Of a stretch of 64,000 nt of DNA, positions 26,420 through 34,639 are shown piece by piece. The notes under the pieces are model-generated. The model ran no database searches. It was not told where the DNA came from and saw nothing but the letters and a program-made list of their open reading frames with translations. Source of the DNA: Chryseobacterium sp. JJR-5R (GTDB lineage Bacteria > Bacteroidota > Bacteroidia > Flavobacteriales > Weeksellaceae); contig NZ_CP139137.1 in NCBI RefSeq assembly GCF_034047335.1, positions 1,240,001 through 1,304,000 on the forward strand, in the 5' to 3' direction. The position numbers were made by a program, and so were the translations under genes. Position 1 is the stretch's first letter; every line of letters starts with the position of its first letter.

Positions 26420-27583
26420 ATGAATACAGAAAACTTACAGATTCAGATAAAGACATTCTTTGGACTTGAGCAGATCCTGGCCGAAGAAATAAAAAAATTA
26501 GGCGGGCGCAACGTGGAAATGAAGAACCGGGCAGTCAATTGCGAAGGTGATCTCGGATTTTTATATAAAATCAATTATTCTTCAAGGCTTGCCTTGAAAA
26601 TTCTAATTCCGGTTATGGAATTCAAAGCGTTCAACCAGCATCAGTTTTACGACAAGCTTTTTAAAGTGGAGTGGGAGCAGTTTATGGATGTTGAACAGTC
26701 TTTTGCGATTGATTCTACGGTGAATTCCGAAACCTTCAAGCATTCGCAGTTTGTCACCCTGAAAATGAAGGATGCCATTGTGGATTATTTCCAGGAAAAA
26801 TTCAAGAGGCGACCTAATGTAGAGCCTAAAAGCCCGGATATTAAATTCCATCTGCATATTGACAGAGAGCTGGTGACGATCTCTCTGGATTCTTCCGGCG
26901 ATGCCCTCTTTAAAAGAGGCTACAGGAAAGAGCAGGGCGAAGCGCCGATCAATGAAGTTCTGGCAAGCGGAATGCTTCACCTGGCAGGCTGGGACGGAAA
27001 AGGGAATTTCCTTGACCCGATGTGCGGTTCCGGGACACTTCTGATTGAAGCGGCCATGATTGCACTGGATCTTCCGGCGCAGATTTTCAGGAAAAGATTT
27101 GCTTTCCAGAACTGGAAAAATTACGATGCCGACCTGTTTACAAAAATCAAGGAAGTAAGAATTGGAAGGATCAAGGAATTTACCGGTAAAATTGTAGGTT
27201 ATGACATTGATGCCAGAATGCTGAACGCTGCCGGAACCAATATCGAAGCAGCCGAAATGGAAGATGTGATTGAGCTGAAAAAACAGAATTTCTTTGAATC
27301 CAAAAAAGAGCTTTTCCCTTTGCTGATGGTTTTCAATCCGCCGTATGACGAAAGAATTTCTATTAATGACGATGACTTTTATAAAAAAATAGGGGATACG
27401 TTTAAAACCCATTATCCGAATACGTTAGCGTGGCTTATTTCTTCCGATCTGGAAGCTGTGAAAAAAATCGGTCTGCGTCCGTCAAGAAAAATCAAGCTGT
27501 TCAACGGGAAGCTGGAAACGAGGTTCCTGCAGTATGAAATGTATGAGGGAACGAAGAAAGTTCATAAACTGGAGAACCAATAA
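26420..27583 (+). CDS. THUMP domain RNA methyltransferase (RlmL-like)
   Basis: The 387-residue protein carries an N-terminal THUMP RNA-binding domain (about residues 1-160) and a Rossmann methyltransferase domain (about 165-375). Motif I is FLDPMCGSGTLLIEAA (about 195-210) and the catalytic motif is FNPPYDERI, the NPPY type used for exocyclic-amine methylation of bases. It corresponds to the N-terminal half of E. coli RlmL, which makes m2G2445 in 23S rRNA; the single-domain form is common in flavobacteria. The exact target is inferred. A terminator follows. Confidence 0.92.
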   Translation: MNTENLQIQIKTFFGLEQILAEEIKKLGGRNVEMKNRAVNCEGDLGFLYKINYSSRLALKILIPVMEFKAFNQHQFYDKLFKVEWEQFMDVEQSFAIDSTVNSETFKHSQFVTLKMKDAIVDYFQEKFKRRPNVEPKSPDIKFHLHIDRELVTISLDSSGDALFKRGYRKEQGEAPINEVLASGMLHLAGWDGKGNFLDPMCGSGTLLIEAAMIALDLPAQIFRKRFAFQNWKNYDADLFTKIKEVRIGRIKEFTGKIVGYDIDARMLNAAGTNIEAAEMEDVIELKKQNFFESKKELFPLLMVFNPPYDERISINDDDFYKKIGDTFKTHYPNTLAWLISSDLEAVKKIGLRPSRKIKLFNGKLETRFLQYEMYEGTKKVHKLENQ

Positions 27584-27597
27584 TGAATGAATAACAG

Positions 27598-27621
27598 CCT
27601 TCCTTTAACGGAAGGTTTTTT
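27598..27621 (+). terminator. Intrinsic terminator after the RlmL-like gene
   Basis: CCTTCC and GGAAGG (27598-27603, 27610-27615) pair around six bases and are followed by a T run. Confidence 0.75.
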
Positions 27622-27669
27622 ACTGTAAACTGGATATGATTCTCTATTTTACAAAAACCAAAACAGATA

Positions 27670-28068
27670 ATGTCCTGGAATTTTTTTGAGATTTTTGAAG
27701 TTATTACCGATTTCCTCGGTTTTTTAGGCAGCCTGTCTTCAGACGTAAGTGATGATGGAAAAGTTAAAATCAAAAAAAAAATAAAATACTTTACTGAAAA
27801 ATTAAGTTCAGGATTGGTTCTGGTTTCTGCCATATTGCTGTTTTTTGTTTTTAAAGACCCGTTGCCTCCTGAAAATTATGTTCAGACGCTTATCGTTATT
27901 TCTTTAATCGGACTGGCAGTTTCATTGGTGTCATTTTTTGTTTTATATATTCTGGGGAAATATTATTTCAAAAGTGTTTTTCAATGGCTGTTTTTCAGCT
28001 GTTCTGTGGTTTTATTTTTTATTTCCGTTGTTCTGTGCGTTTATTTCAAATCGGGAATATTTGTTTAA
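27670..28068 (+). CDS. Hypothetical membrane protein
   Basis: The 132-residue protein has a short amphipathic N-terminus with an acidic/basic segment (SSDVSDDGKVKIKKKIKYF, about residues 22-40), then three predicted membrane helices: about 45-62, 70-95 and 105-128. There is no signal peptide. No family is recognised. It stands between the RNA methyltransferase and a glycosyltransferase gene, in the same direction, with terminator-like separation upstream. No functional claim is made. Confidence 0.65.
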   Translation: MSWNFFEIFEVITDFLGFLGSLSSDVSDDGKVKIKKKIKYFTEKLSSGLVLVSAILLFFVFKDPLPPENYVQTLIVISLIGLAVSLVSFFVLYILGKYYFKSVFQWLFFSCSVVLFFISVVLCVYFKSGIFV

Positions 28069-28224
28069 TTACCAATTACAAAACAGCTTTACTGATATGC
28101 AATCATAAATAAGCAACTTCCCGGTATCAAATGGGATGTACTATTTTATGGTACTTTCCGTTCAATTGGTACAAAACATGTTGCGCAATCCTCCGCGAAT
28201 AATTAATTTTGAAAAATTTTCAAT

Positions 28225-29229
28225 TTGAATCCTACCATCTCCATCATTGTCGCTATATTTAATCGCAAAGACGAACTTTTTGAACTGCTGAATTCGCTGA
28301 CGGCCCAGTCAGACAAAGCATTTGAAATCATTATAGTAGATGACGGCTCGCTTATTGATTTAAAGCCGACCATCCGGAATTTTGAAGAAGTACTGGAGCT
28401 CCGGTATTTCAGGAAAGATAATTCCGGCCCTGGACTGTCAAGGAATTACGGAGCCAGAAGGGCAAAGAATGAATGGCTGGTTTTCGTGGACAGTGATGTG
28501 ATTGTGGAAACGGATTATATCGAAAATATTAAGAAAAATATCCTTCGGATTCCCTGTGATGCTTTCGGCGGAGCGGATAAAGCCCATAAAGGATTCAATC
28601 TGATGCAGAAGGCAATTTCCTATTCCATGACTTCGGTATTTACCACCGGCGGAATCCGAGGGAATAAAAATACAGTGTCAAAATTCCAGCCGCGAAGCTT
28701 TAACATGGGCGTGAAGAAAGAAGTTTTTAATGCAGTAGGCGGCTTTTCGGAAATGAGGATCGGAGAGGATCCGGACCTGTCGATGACCCTCTGGGAAAAC
28801 GGGTACACCACTGCTTTTTTTGATACTATTGCGGTCTATCATAAGCGGAGGGTAGATTTCGGGAAATTTTCAAAACAAATCTACCAGTTTGGCTGCGCAA
28901 GACCGATCCTTAACCAAAGGCACCCCGAATATGTAAAAATTTCTTTCGCTTTTCCCACGCTGTTCTTTTTAGGCTACCTGATGGGCTTTCTGGAGTATTT
29001 TATTATGGGAAGAGGGCTGATCCTTGCTTTTTACGGATTGTATACTTTTATGGTGCTGTTCCATGCTTTGTGGGTTACTAAGAATGTAAGTATTGCAGGA
29101 ATGGCGGTTATTTCCACTTATATCCAGATGTTTTCCTATGGGTACGGCTTCTTAAAATCATGGATTTTACTGAATGTATTCAGGATGCGGCCGGAAGAAG
29201 CATTCCCGACGCATTTCCATAAAAAATAA
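28225..29229 (+). CDS. Family 2 glycosyltransferase
   Basis: The 334-residue enzyme has the GT-A fold: ISIIVAIFNRKDELFELLNSL at the N-terminus, the DDGS motif (about residue 40), the VDSDV metal-binding D-x-D (about 92), and the acceptor motif GEDPDLSMTLWENG (about 193-206). Two C-terminal hydrophobic helices (around 250-275 and 285-305) suggest membrane association. It should transfer a sugar to a lipid or glycan in envelope synthesis; donor and acceptor are unknown. The start is a TTG at 28225, because no ATG gives the conserved N-terminus. It ends close to the minus-strand PLP gene with a shared hairpin. Confidence 0.9.
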   Translation: MNPTISIIVAIFNRKDELFELLNSLTAQSDKAFEIIIVDDGSLIDLKPTIRNFEEVLELRYFRKDNSGPGLSRNYGARRAKNEWLVFVDSDVIVETDYIENIKKNILRIPCDAFGGADKAHKGFNLMQKAISYSMTSVFTTGGIRGNKNTVSKFQPRSFNMGVKKEVFNAVGGFSEMRIGEDPDLSMTLWENGYTTAFFDTIAVYHKRRVDFGKFSKQIYQFGCARPILNQRHPEYVKISFAFPTLFFLGYLMGFLEYFIMGRGLILAFYGLYTFMVLFHALWVTKNVSIAGMAVISTYIQMFSYGYGFLKSWILLNVFRMRPEEAFPTHFHKK

Positions 29230-29231
29230 AA

Positions 29232-29252
29232 AGCTGTTGAATTTCAACAGCT
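29232..29252 (-). terminator. Terminator of the PLP enzyme gene
   Basis: AGCTGTTGAA and TTCAACAGCT (29232-29241, 29243-29252) form a hairpin; on the minus strand it is followed by T-rich sequence. It also overlaps the 3' end of the convergent glycosyltransferase unit. Confidence 0.7.
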
Positions 29253-29261
29253 CCTGAATAA

Positions 29262-30488
29262 TCACGATATAGAGATGGTCTCATGGTTGAGAATGCCTGT
29301 TTTGAGCATGCATTCCTTCATCTTTTCATAGGTTCGCCGGATATCATGGTCCAGGCCGATGGAAAACCGGATCAGTCCGTCTGAAATTCCCATCGCGGCA
29401 CGTTCCTCTTCCGGGATTTCAGAGGATGTGGAACTTCCTGAGCAGGAGAACAGGGTTTTATAAAAGCCCAGGCTTACAGCAAGGTAGCCCAGATTTTCCT
29501 GCTGCATCAGTTCCATCAGCTCATTGGCTTTATCCGTAGTTCCGGCATCTAAAGTCAGCAGTCCGCCAAATCCGTATTCTTCATGCATCATGCTTTTCAT
29601 CAGTTCATGGTTTTTGTGGGACCGTAACCCGGGATAAGAAACTTTTAAACCGTCATTTTCAAATCTCTCCGCCAGATACATGGCATTATGGCTGTGCTGT
29701 TTCATCCTGATGTGAAGTGTTCTCAGGTTCTTCAGGATGCTCGAAGAGCGGAGGCTGTCCATGGTAGGGCCTAAGAGCATACAGGCTCCTGTATTTACAT
29801 TTTTGGTGTCATTGATGAATTCCTGGGTTCCGCAGTATACGCCGCCAACGGTATCGCTGCTCCCATTAATGAATTTTGTTAAGGAGTGGATTACAATATC
29901 TGCTCCCAGCAATGCCGGCGAAATGGATAACGGTGAAAAAGTATTGTCTACGATCAGTTTGATATGATGCTTTTTACACAGGGCAGACAGGGTTCTCAGG
30001 TCGGCTACTTCAAGAAGCGGATTACTCACGCTTTCACAGTAAATCACTTTGGTATTGGGCTGTATCGCTTTCTCTACCGCTTCAAAATTATTGATATCCA
30101 GAAACGTAGTATTGATCTGAAAAGAAGGAAGGAAATTCTTCATAAAAGCATACGTTCCACCGTAGATGGTCCTGCTGGAAACAATATGGTCTCCGCTTTT
30201 GCAGACCTGCATCAGAACGGAAGTAATGGCACCCATTCCGGATGCGGTAACATTTGCCGATTCTGTGTTTTCCAATTTTGCCAGAGCTTCGGAAAGGTAC
30301 AGGTTCATGGGTGATGAATGCCTTGAATACAGATAACATCCTTCCGCATTGCCTTCAAAAGTATCAAACATGGTTTTCGCAGAAAGGAAAGTATACGTGG
30401 AACTGTCTGAGATGGAAGGGTTGACTCCTCCGAATTCACCGAAGTACTGTAAATCCTGAATTTCATTGGCTGCACTGAATTCTTTCAT
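29262..30488 (-). CDS. Cys/Met metabolism PLP-dependent enzyme (cystathionine gamma-lyase/synthase type)
   Basis: The 408-residue enzyme is a fold-type I PLP protein of the trans-sulfuration family. The lysine that carries PLP is in SLTKFINGSSDTVGG, phosphate-binding residues in ASGMGAITS, and the aspartate for the pyridine ring in LIVDNTFSPL. The position that is the key Cys in methionine gamma-lyase (LYGCT) is Gly here (IYGGT), which argues against MGL and for a lyase or synthase on cystathionine or an O-acyl homoserine; this is inference. The gene is divergent from an Lrp/AsnC regulator gene with a 154-base gap, a common layout for regulated amino-acid enzymes. Confidence 0.9.
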   Translation of the reverse strand: MKEFSAANEIQDLQYFGEFGGVNPSISDSSTYTFLSAKTMFDTFEGNAEGCYLYSRHSSPMNLYLSEALAKLENTESANVTASGMGAITSVLMQVCKSGDHIVSSRTIYGGTYAFMKNFLPSFQINTTFLDINNFEAVEKAIQPNTKVIYCESVSNPLLEVADLRTLSALCKKHHIKLIVDNTFSPLSISPALLGADIVIHSLTKFINGSSDTVGGVYCGTQEFINDTKNVNTGACMLLGPTMDSLRSSSILKNLRTLHIRMKQHSHNAMYLAERFENDGLKVSYPGLRSHKNHELMKSMMHEEYGFGGLLTLDAGTTDKANELMELMQQENLGYLAVSLGFYKTLFSCSGSSTSSEIPEEERAAMGISDGLIRFSIGLDHDIRRTYEKMKECMLKTGILNHETISIS

Positions 30489-30568
30489 AAGCTTTAGATT
30501 TTTACAGGGTAAATTTCAATGATCTGCTTATTTTTTACAATATAAATCGTCATTACAGGAATATAAAT

Positions 30569-30611
30569 CTACTATATTTTAATTCAGTAGAAAAAATGTT
30601 TTATATATTTG
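30569..30611 (+). promoter_or_regulatory. Lrp promoter -7 box and possible Lrp-site inverted repeat
   Basis: TATATTTG at 30604-30611 matches the -7 consensus, 31 bases before the lrp start. CTACT-N12-AGTAG (30569-30590) is a small inverted repeat upstream that could be a regulator site for the divergent pair. No TTG sits at the -33 spacing. Confidence 0.4.
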
Positions 30612-30642
30612 ATGATCATTAACTTTTAACAAAAATTTATCT

Positions 30643-31101
30643 ATGAACTTTGATGGGATTGATAAAAAACTGCTGCTTTATTTACAGGAAGATTCAAAAC
30701 AAACGACAAAAGAGCTGTCCTATAAGCTCGGCCTTTCTGTGACTGCAGTTTACGAACGCATCAGAAAAATGGAAAATGCGGGTGTGATTTCAAAATATGT
30801 GGCACTTTTGGACCGTCAGAAAATCAACAGGGATTTTATTGTGCTGTGCCATGTAAAACTTACACAGCATAAGAAACAGCATGTACTTCAGTTTGAAAGG
30901 GAAATTATGACCCTGGATGAAGTTACGGAATGTTTCCATGTAAGCGGGGACTACGACTACATTTTAAAAATCGGAGTTAAAGATATGCCGGATTACCGTA
31001 ACTTTATGCTGACCAAGCTCACTACATTAGAGCATATTGCCAGTACCCACAGTTCGTTTATGATCTCGGAAGTTAAAAATACCACGGCAATTGTTTTGTA
31101 A
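30643..31101 (+). CDS. Lrp/AsnC family transcriptional regulator
   Basis: The 152-residue protein has an N-terminal winged helix-turn-helix (residues 5-62: DKKLLLYLQEDSKQTTKELSYKLGLSVTAVYERIRKME) and a C-terminal RAM ligand-binding domain (about 65-150, with VTECFHVSGDYDYILKIGVKD). It senses a small molecule, often an amino acid, and probably controls the divergent PLP enzyme gene. Its stop codon (31099-31101) abuts the stop of the convergent bestrophin gene with no space between them. Confidence 0.93.
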   Translation: MNFDGIDKKLLLYLQEDSKQTTKELSYKLGLSVTAVYERIRKMENAGVISKYVALLDRQKINRDFIVLCHVKLTQHKKQHVLQFEREIMTLDEVTECFHVSGDYDYILKIGVKDMPDYRNFMLTKLTTLEHIASTHSSFMISEVKNTTAIVL

Positions 31102-32136
31102 TTATACCAGAACCCCGTTTTTAGAGGCAATCGGGTCAGGAAGATCAGTTTCGCCGGTCATCTGCAGAAGATCGATTTCAATGGTCCGGCAAATGGAAAG
31201 CATCGGAACATCGAACATTAATCCGGCAAAAGGGTTTTCAGAATAATCCCCTACAAGTTCCATGATAATGTAGATCCATCCGACAACGATACAGAATGGT
31301 ATGCTTATCCAGATTCCCCAGTCGCCAAGCTTAGCAAATTCACTTATCAGTCCTAGCGGAAGCAGGGTAATGAACAGGATATTGAATATAAATGCCGTAC
31401 TGGCAAACTGCCTTGGCGAAGGGAACTTTTTAATCCTTTCCGCCTGGCCCTGATAGCCGTAGAATTCATTCAGGCAGGTCTGTAACTGAAGCTGGTTAAA
31501 TTCTGAAATTATTTCATCATTCTTCAGCTCATTGATATCTTTGGCCTGCTGGGAAATGAGATAGGTTGCGAAATTTTTATAAGTACCTTGTAGCTCAACC
31601 TCTTCTTCAGAAAGGTATTTATTAAGGAAAATCGGTGTTCTTGTATAATCCGGAAATCCTGCTTTGATCAGCCGGTTCCGTTTATGGTCGATATTTTTAA
31701 ACTGGTCAGTTTCCTCGGCTTTGATATGTTCCCATTCGGTGGGAACCAGAAGCTGCTCGCGGAAGGCATAGAGCCATGCAATATGCCGGCAAATGATTTT
31801 TCTCCTTCTGCTTTCCAGATCGGCTGGGTCTAGTTCTTCATGATCTGTGCTGAAGGCATAGACCATAGCGGCAAAAGACCGGCTGGAATTAACGATTCCG
31901 CCCCATATTTTCCGTGCTTCCCATAACCGGTCATAGGCCTGATTGTTTTTAAAACCCACCAGGAATGCTTCTGCAGTACCGATAAGTGCCACCGGAACCC
32001 AGGGAATAATCATCCATTGCCAGTCCAGGAAATAAAAAACCAGCGCAATGAGTGTACACCAGATCGTTATAATGATAAGATGCTTGCCTGATAGATTCAG
32101 GATCTGCTTGGCATTGATGTATCTCGTTGTAATCAT
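31102..32136 (-). CDS. Bestrophin family ion channel
   Basis: The 344-residue membrane protein belongs to the bestrophin/UPF0187 family of pentameric anion or cation channels. The N-terminus (TRYINAKQILNLSGKHLIII) leads into helix 1, and the family motif WEARKIWGGIVNSSRSFA (about residues 70-87) and IPFCIVVGWIYIIMELVGDYSENPFAG (about 275-301, the conserved NPF) are both seen. Its stop codon abuts that of the lrp gene, so the two transcripts converge with no terminator. Ion selectivity is not readable from sequence. Confidence 0.92.
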   Translation of the reverse strand: MITTRYINAKQILNLSGKHLIIITIWCTLIALVFYFLDWQWMIIPWVPVALIGTAEAFLVGFKNNQAYDRLWEARKIWGGIVNSSRSFAAMVYAFSTDHEELDPADLESRRRKIICRHIAWLYAFREQLLVPTEWEHIKAEETDQFKNIDHKRNRLIKAGFPDYTRTPIFLNKYLSEEEVELQGTYKNFATYLISQQAKDINELKNDEIISEFNQLQLQTCLNEFYGYQGQAERIKKFPSPRQFASTAFIFNILFITLLPLGLISEFAKLGDWGIWISIPFCIVVGWIYIIMELVGDYSENPFAGLMFDVPMLSICRTIEIDLLQMTGETDLPDPIASKNGVLV

Positions 32137-32240
32137 GAATAGGCTGTGACGGCTAAGGTCAACGAATGGATAAGCAAAATAAATACCAAGACAGGATGGG
32201 ATATCAAAATAGATAAATATACGTTAATAAAACAAGGTGT

Positions 32241-32273
32241 AAAAAACAGCCTCCGGGTTATCCGGAGGCTGTT
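32241..32273 (-). terminator. Intrinsic terminator of the E1 gene
   Basis: AACAGCCTCCGG and CCGGAGGCTGTT (32245-32256 and 32262-32273) form a 12-bp stem and are followed on the minus strand by six T. Confidence 0.8.
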
Positions 32274-32280
32274 ATATTGA

Positions 32281-34353
32281 TTACTGTGTAAGTATTTCTT
32301 CAATTTTCTTCGCAAGCTTTTCAGCATTCGGAAGCATTTCTTTTTCCAGTATCAGGTTGATCGGGACGGCCGGGGTATCAAGCGACCCTATGGTCTCAAC
32401 CGGAAGATCAAGGTACCGGAAGCAGTTCTTGGAAATTCTGTGGGCAAACGCTTCGGCAAAAGAATTGTTCAGCTGTTCTTCCGTCAGGACGATACATTTG
32501 CCGTGGACTTTCACCCTTTCGAAAACGAGTTCTTCATCCAAAGGTATTATGGTCCTCAAATCAATGACTTCAACTCTTCCGTTAAAGTTTTTCGCGGCTT
32601 CTTTTGCCCAGTAAACGCCCATTCCGTAAGTTACTACCAATAAAGTCCTGCCTTTTTCGGTTTCTTCTTTATCTGCTTCGATAATTACTTTTCCTTTTCC
32701 GAACGGTAAAATATAATCTTCCGCAGGCTCTATGGTTTTGGCATCTTCAGTTCCCGGAACTTTGCTCCAGTACAGGCCTTTATGTTCCAGCATCACCACC
32801 GGGTTAGGATCATAGTAAGCTGCCTTTAACAGGCCTTTGAAATCTGCTGCGTTGCTTGGATAAGCAATTTTGATACCTTTGATATTCGCTAAAATACTTT
32901 CAACGCTTCCGCTGTGGTAAGGTCCGCCTCCGCCGTAAGCTCCGATCGGGACACGGATAATATTGCTTACAGGGAATTTCCCCTGGCTTAAATAGCTTGA
33001 TTTTGAAATTTCCGTAATCAGCTGGTTGATACCCGGGTAAATGTAATCTGCAAACTGTACTTCAACGATCGGTTTTAAGCCCACTGCACTCATGCCTGTC
33101 GTAGAACCAATGATGTAGGCTTCCTGAATGGCTGTATTGAATACCCTTTTGCTTCCGAATTTCTTCCCTAAAGTCACTGTTTCACGGAACACCCCGCCGA
33201 TTCTTTCCCCTACGTCCTGTCCGTAAAGCAATGCTTCCGGATGTTTCCACATAATCTCCTGAATCGCATGAATGGCGGCATCTACCATTACAATTTTTTC
33301 TCCGCCTTCCGGTTCCCGGGTTCCCGTTTCCTCTGTAATGGGAGTAGGTGCAAAGATATGCTGCATGACCGTTTCAGGTTTCGGGTCTTCCGCTTTCTGT
33401 GCTCTTTCAAATGCTTCTTCGGCCTCCAGACGGGCTTTTTTGGTGATCTGTTTCAGAAGTTGCTCATCAGTGCCGGCATCAAGCAGGTAATTCCTGAGGA
33501 TTTCCCCAGGGTCTTTAGCCCTGTGTTTGGTTAAGTCTTCTTCATCCCTGTAGAATTCCCTCCGGACTCCGGAAGTGTGATGGCCGATCAGTACCGTTTT
33601 GGCACAGACTACCAGAGGCTTTCTTTCGCTGCGTACAAAATCAACCGCCTTTTTCATCACCTCAAAACTTTCCACGAAATCGGTACCGTCCACTCTCATT
33701 CTGCTTAATCCGGTAAATCCGGCTACGAAATCATAGGCATCGCATGTCCTGGCTTCATCCTTTGTTACAGAAATTCCCCATTCGTTATCCTGAACCAGGA
33801 AAATAATCGGAAGCTGATGCAGAGCTGCAAACTGAAGTGCTTCACTCACTTCACCCTCGGTTACGGAATTGTCTCCAAGGCTGCATACCACAACAGGGTT
33901 GTTTTCAAAATCCTGTAACTCAAAATCTTGGATATATTTGATTCCCTGTGCAACACCCGTTGTCGGGATGGTCTGCATTCCAGTTGCGGAACTCTGGTGA
34001 ATAATTTTAGGTTTGTTCTCATCCCTGCTGGAAGGATGGGAATAGTAAGATCTTCCTCCTGAAAAAGGGTCGTCGGCTTTTGCAAGCAGCTGCAGCATCA
34101 GTTGATAAGGCTCAAAACCTATTCCTAAAAGAATGCTTTCATCCCGGTAATAAGGGGAAACCCAGTCTTCTTTTTTCAACTGGTATGCGGTAGCCAGCTG
34201 AATGGCCTCATGGCCTCTTGAAGTACTATGAACGTATTTGGTAATATTTCTGTTTTCTTCGTAAATGTCTGCCATTGCTTTGGCAAGCATCATGTGGTTG
34301 TAAGCTTTAAGTAAAATATCCTGTGAAACTTTTTCGTGAAGTGTATTTTCCAT
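32281..34353 (-). CDS. 2-oxoacid dehydrogenase E1, fused alpha and beta subunits
   Basis: The protein (690 residues from the ATG at 34353) joins the alpha (about 1-345) and beta (about 355-690) subunits of a thiamine-diphosphate E1, of the branched-chain/acetoin 2-oxoacid dehydrogenase type. The TPP region reads LGDNSVTEGEVSEAL and VQDNEWG, so the usual GDG and NN positions differ (GDN and DN). The beta half begins IVMVDAAIHAIQEIM and holds LYGQDVGERIGGVFRET and VEVQFADYIYP. It decarboxylates a 2-oxoacid and passes the acyl group to the E2 lipoyl domain; E2 and E3 are not here. A longer frame to 34362 starts with TTG and overlaps the -7 box. Confidence 0.93.
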   Translation of the reverse strand: MENTLHEKVSQDILLKAYNHMMLAKAMADIYEENRNITKYVHSTSRGHEAIQLATAYQLKKEDWVSPYYRDESILLGIGFEPYQLMLQLLAKADDPFSGGRSYYSHPSSRDENKPKIIHQSSATGMQTIPTTGVAQGIKYIQDFELQDFENNPVVVCSLGDNSVTEGEVSEALQFAALHQLPIIFLVQDNEWGISVTKDEARTCDAYDFVAGFTGLSRMRVDGTDFVESFEVMKKAVDFVRSERKPLVVCAKTVLIGHHTSGVRREFYRDEEDLTKHRAKDPGEILRNYLLDAGTDEQLLKQITKKARLEAEEAFERAQKAEDPKPETVMQHIFAPTPITEETGTREPEGGEKIVMVDAAIHAIQEIMWKHPEALLYGQDVGERIGGVFRETVTLGKKFGSKRVFNTAIQEAYIIGSTTGMSAVGLKPIVEVQFADYIYPGINQLITEISKSSYLSQGKFPVSNIIRVPIGAYGGGGPYHSGSVESILANIKGIKIAYPSNAADFKGLLKAAYYDPNPVVMLEHKGLYWSKVPGTEDAKTIEPAEDYILPFGKGKVIIEADKEETEKGRTLLVVTYGMGVYWAKEAAKNFNGRVEVIDLRTIIPLDEELVFERVKVHGKCIVLTEEQLNNSFAEAFAHRISKNCFRYLDLPVETIGSLDTPAVPINLILEKEMLPNAEKLAKKIEEILTQ

Positions 34354-34359
34354 AGAAAG

Positions 34360-34367
34360 CAAAGATA
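34360..34367 (-). promoter_or_regulatory. -7 box (TATCTTTG) of the E1 gene
   Basis: TATCTTTG lies only six bases before the ATG at 34353, so the transcript probably starts within a few bases of the start codon. No TTG is seen at the -33 spacing. Confidence 0.45.
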
Positions 34368-34538
34368 AACATATTTTGGATTTTTAAAAATTATTGCCTA
34401 ACAATTGATAGGTTGTTTTGTTTTAATGCAGAATTTCTCAATGAAATGTGCAAGTAAAATAAGGATAAAGCTTAAAAATGCAGTCTGAAGTATTTCATTT
34501 TTATATCCTGTATATCCTGATAGTAAGCGCAGTAACTT

Positions 34539-34571
34539 AATTCTGCCAGCGCTCAAAATACTGGCAGAATT
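34539..34571. repeat. 11-bp perfect inverted repeat downstream of the PadR-HAAS unit
   Basis: AATTCTGCCAG (34539-34549) and CTGGCAGAATT (34561-34571) form a hairpin with an 11-nt loop, but no T run follows on either strand. It could still end or stabilise the PadR-HAAS transcript. Confidence 0.55.
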
Positions 34572-34639
34572 GTAAGGTTACAGTTGGTATCATGTAATCG
34601 TTTAATTCCAAGTTATTGTTTGATGTATATATTTTTTTA

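Noticed and set aside
26603-27412. A 269-codon minus-strand frame opposite the RlmL-like gene
   Set aside because: A shadow of a conserved gene on the plus strand; His/Phe/Arg-rich and without a recognisable fold.
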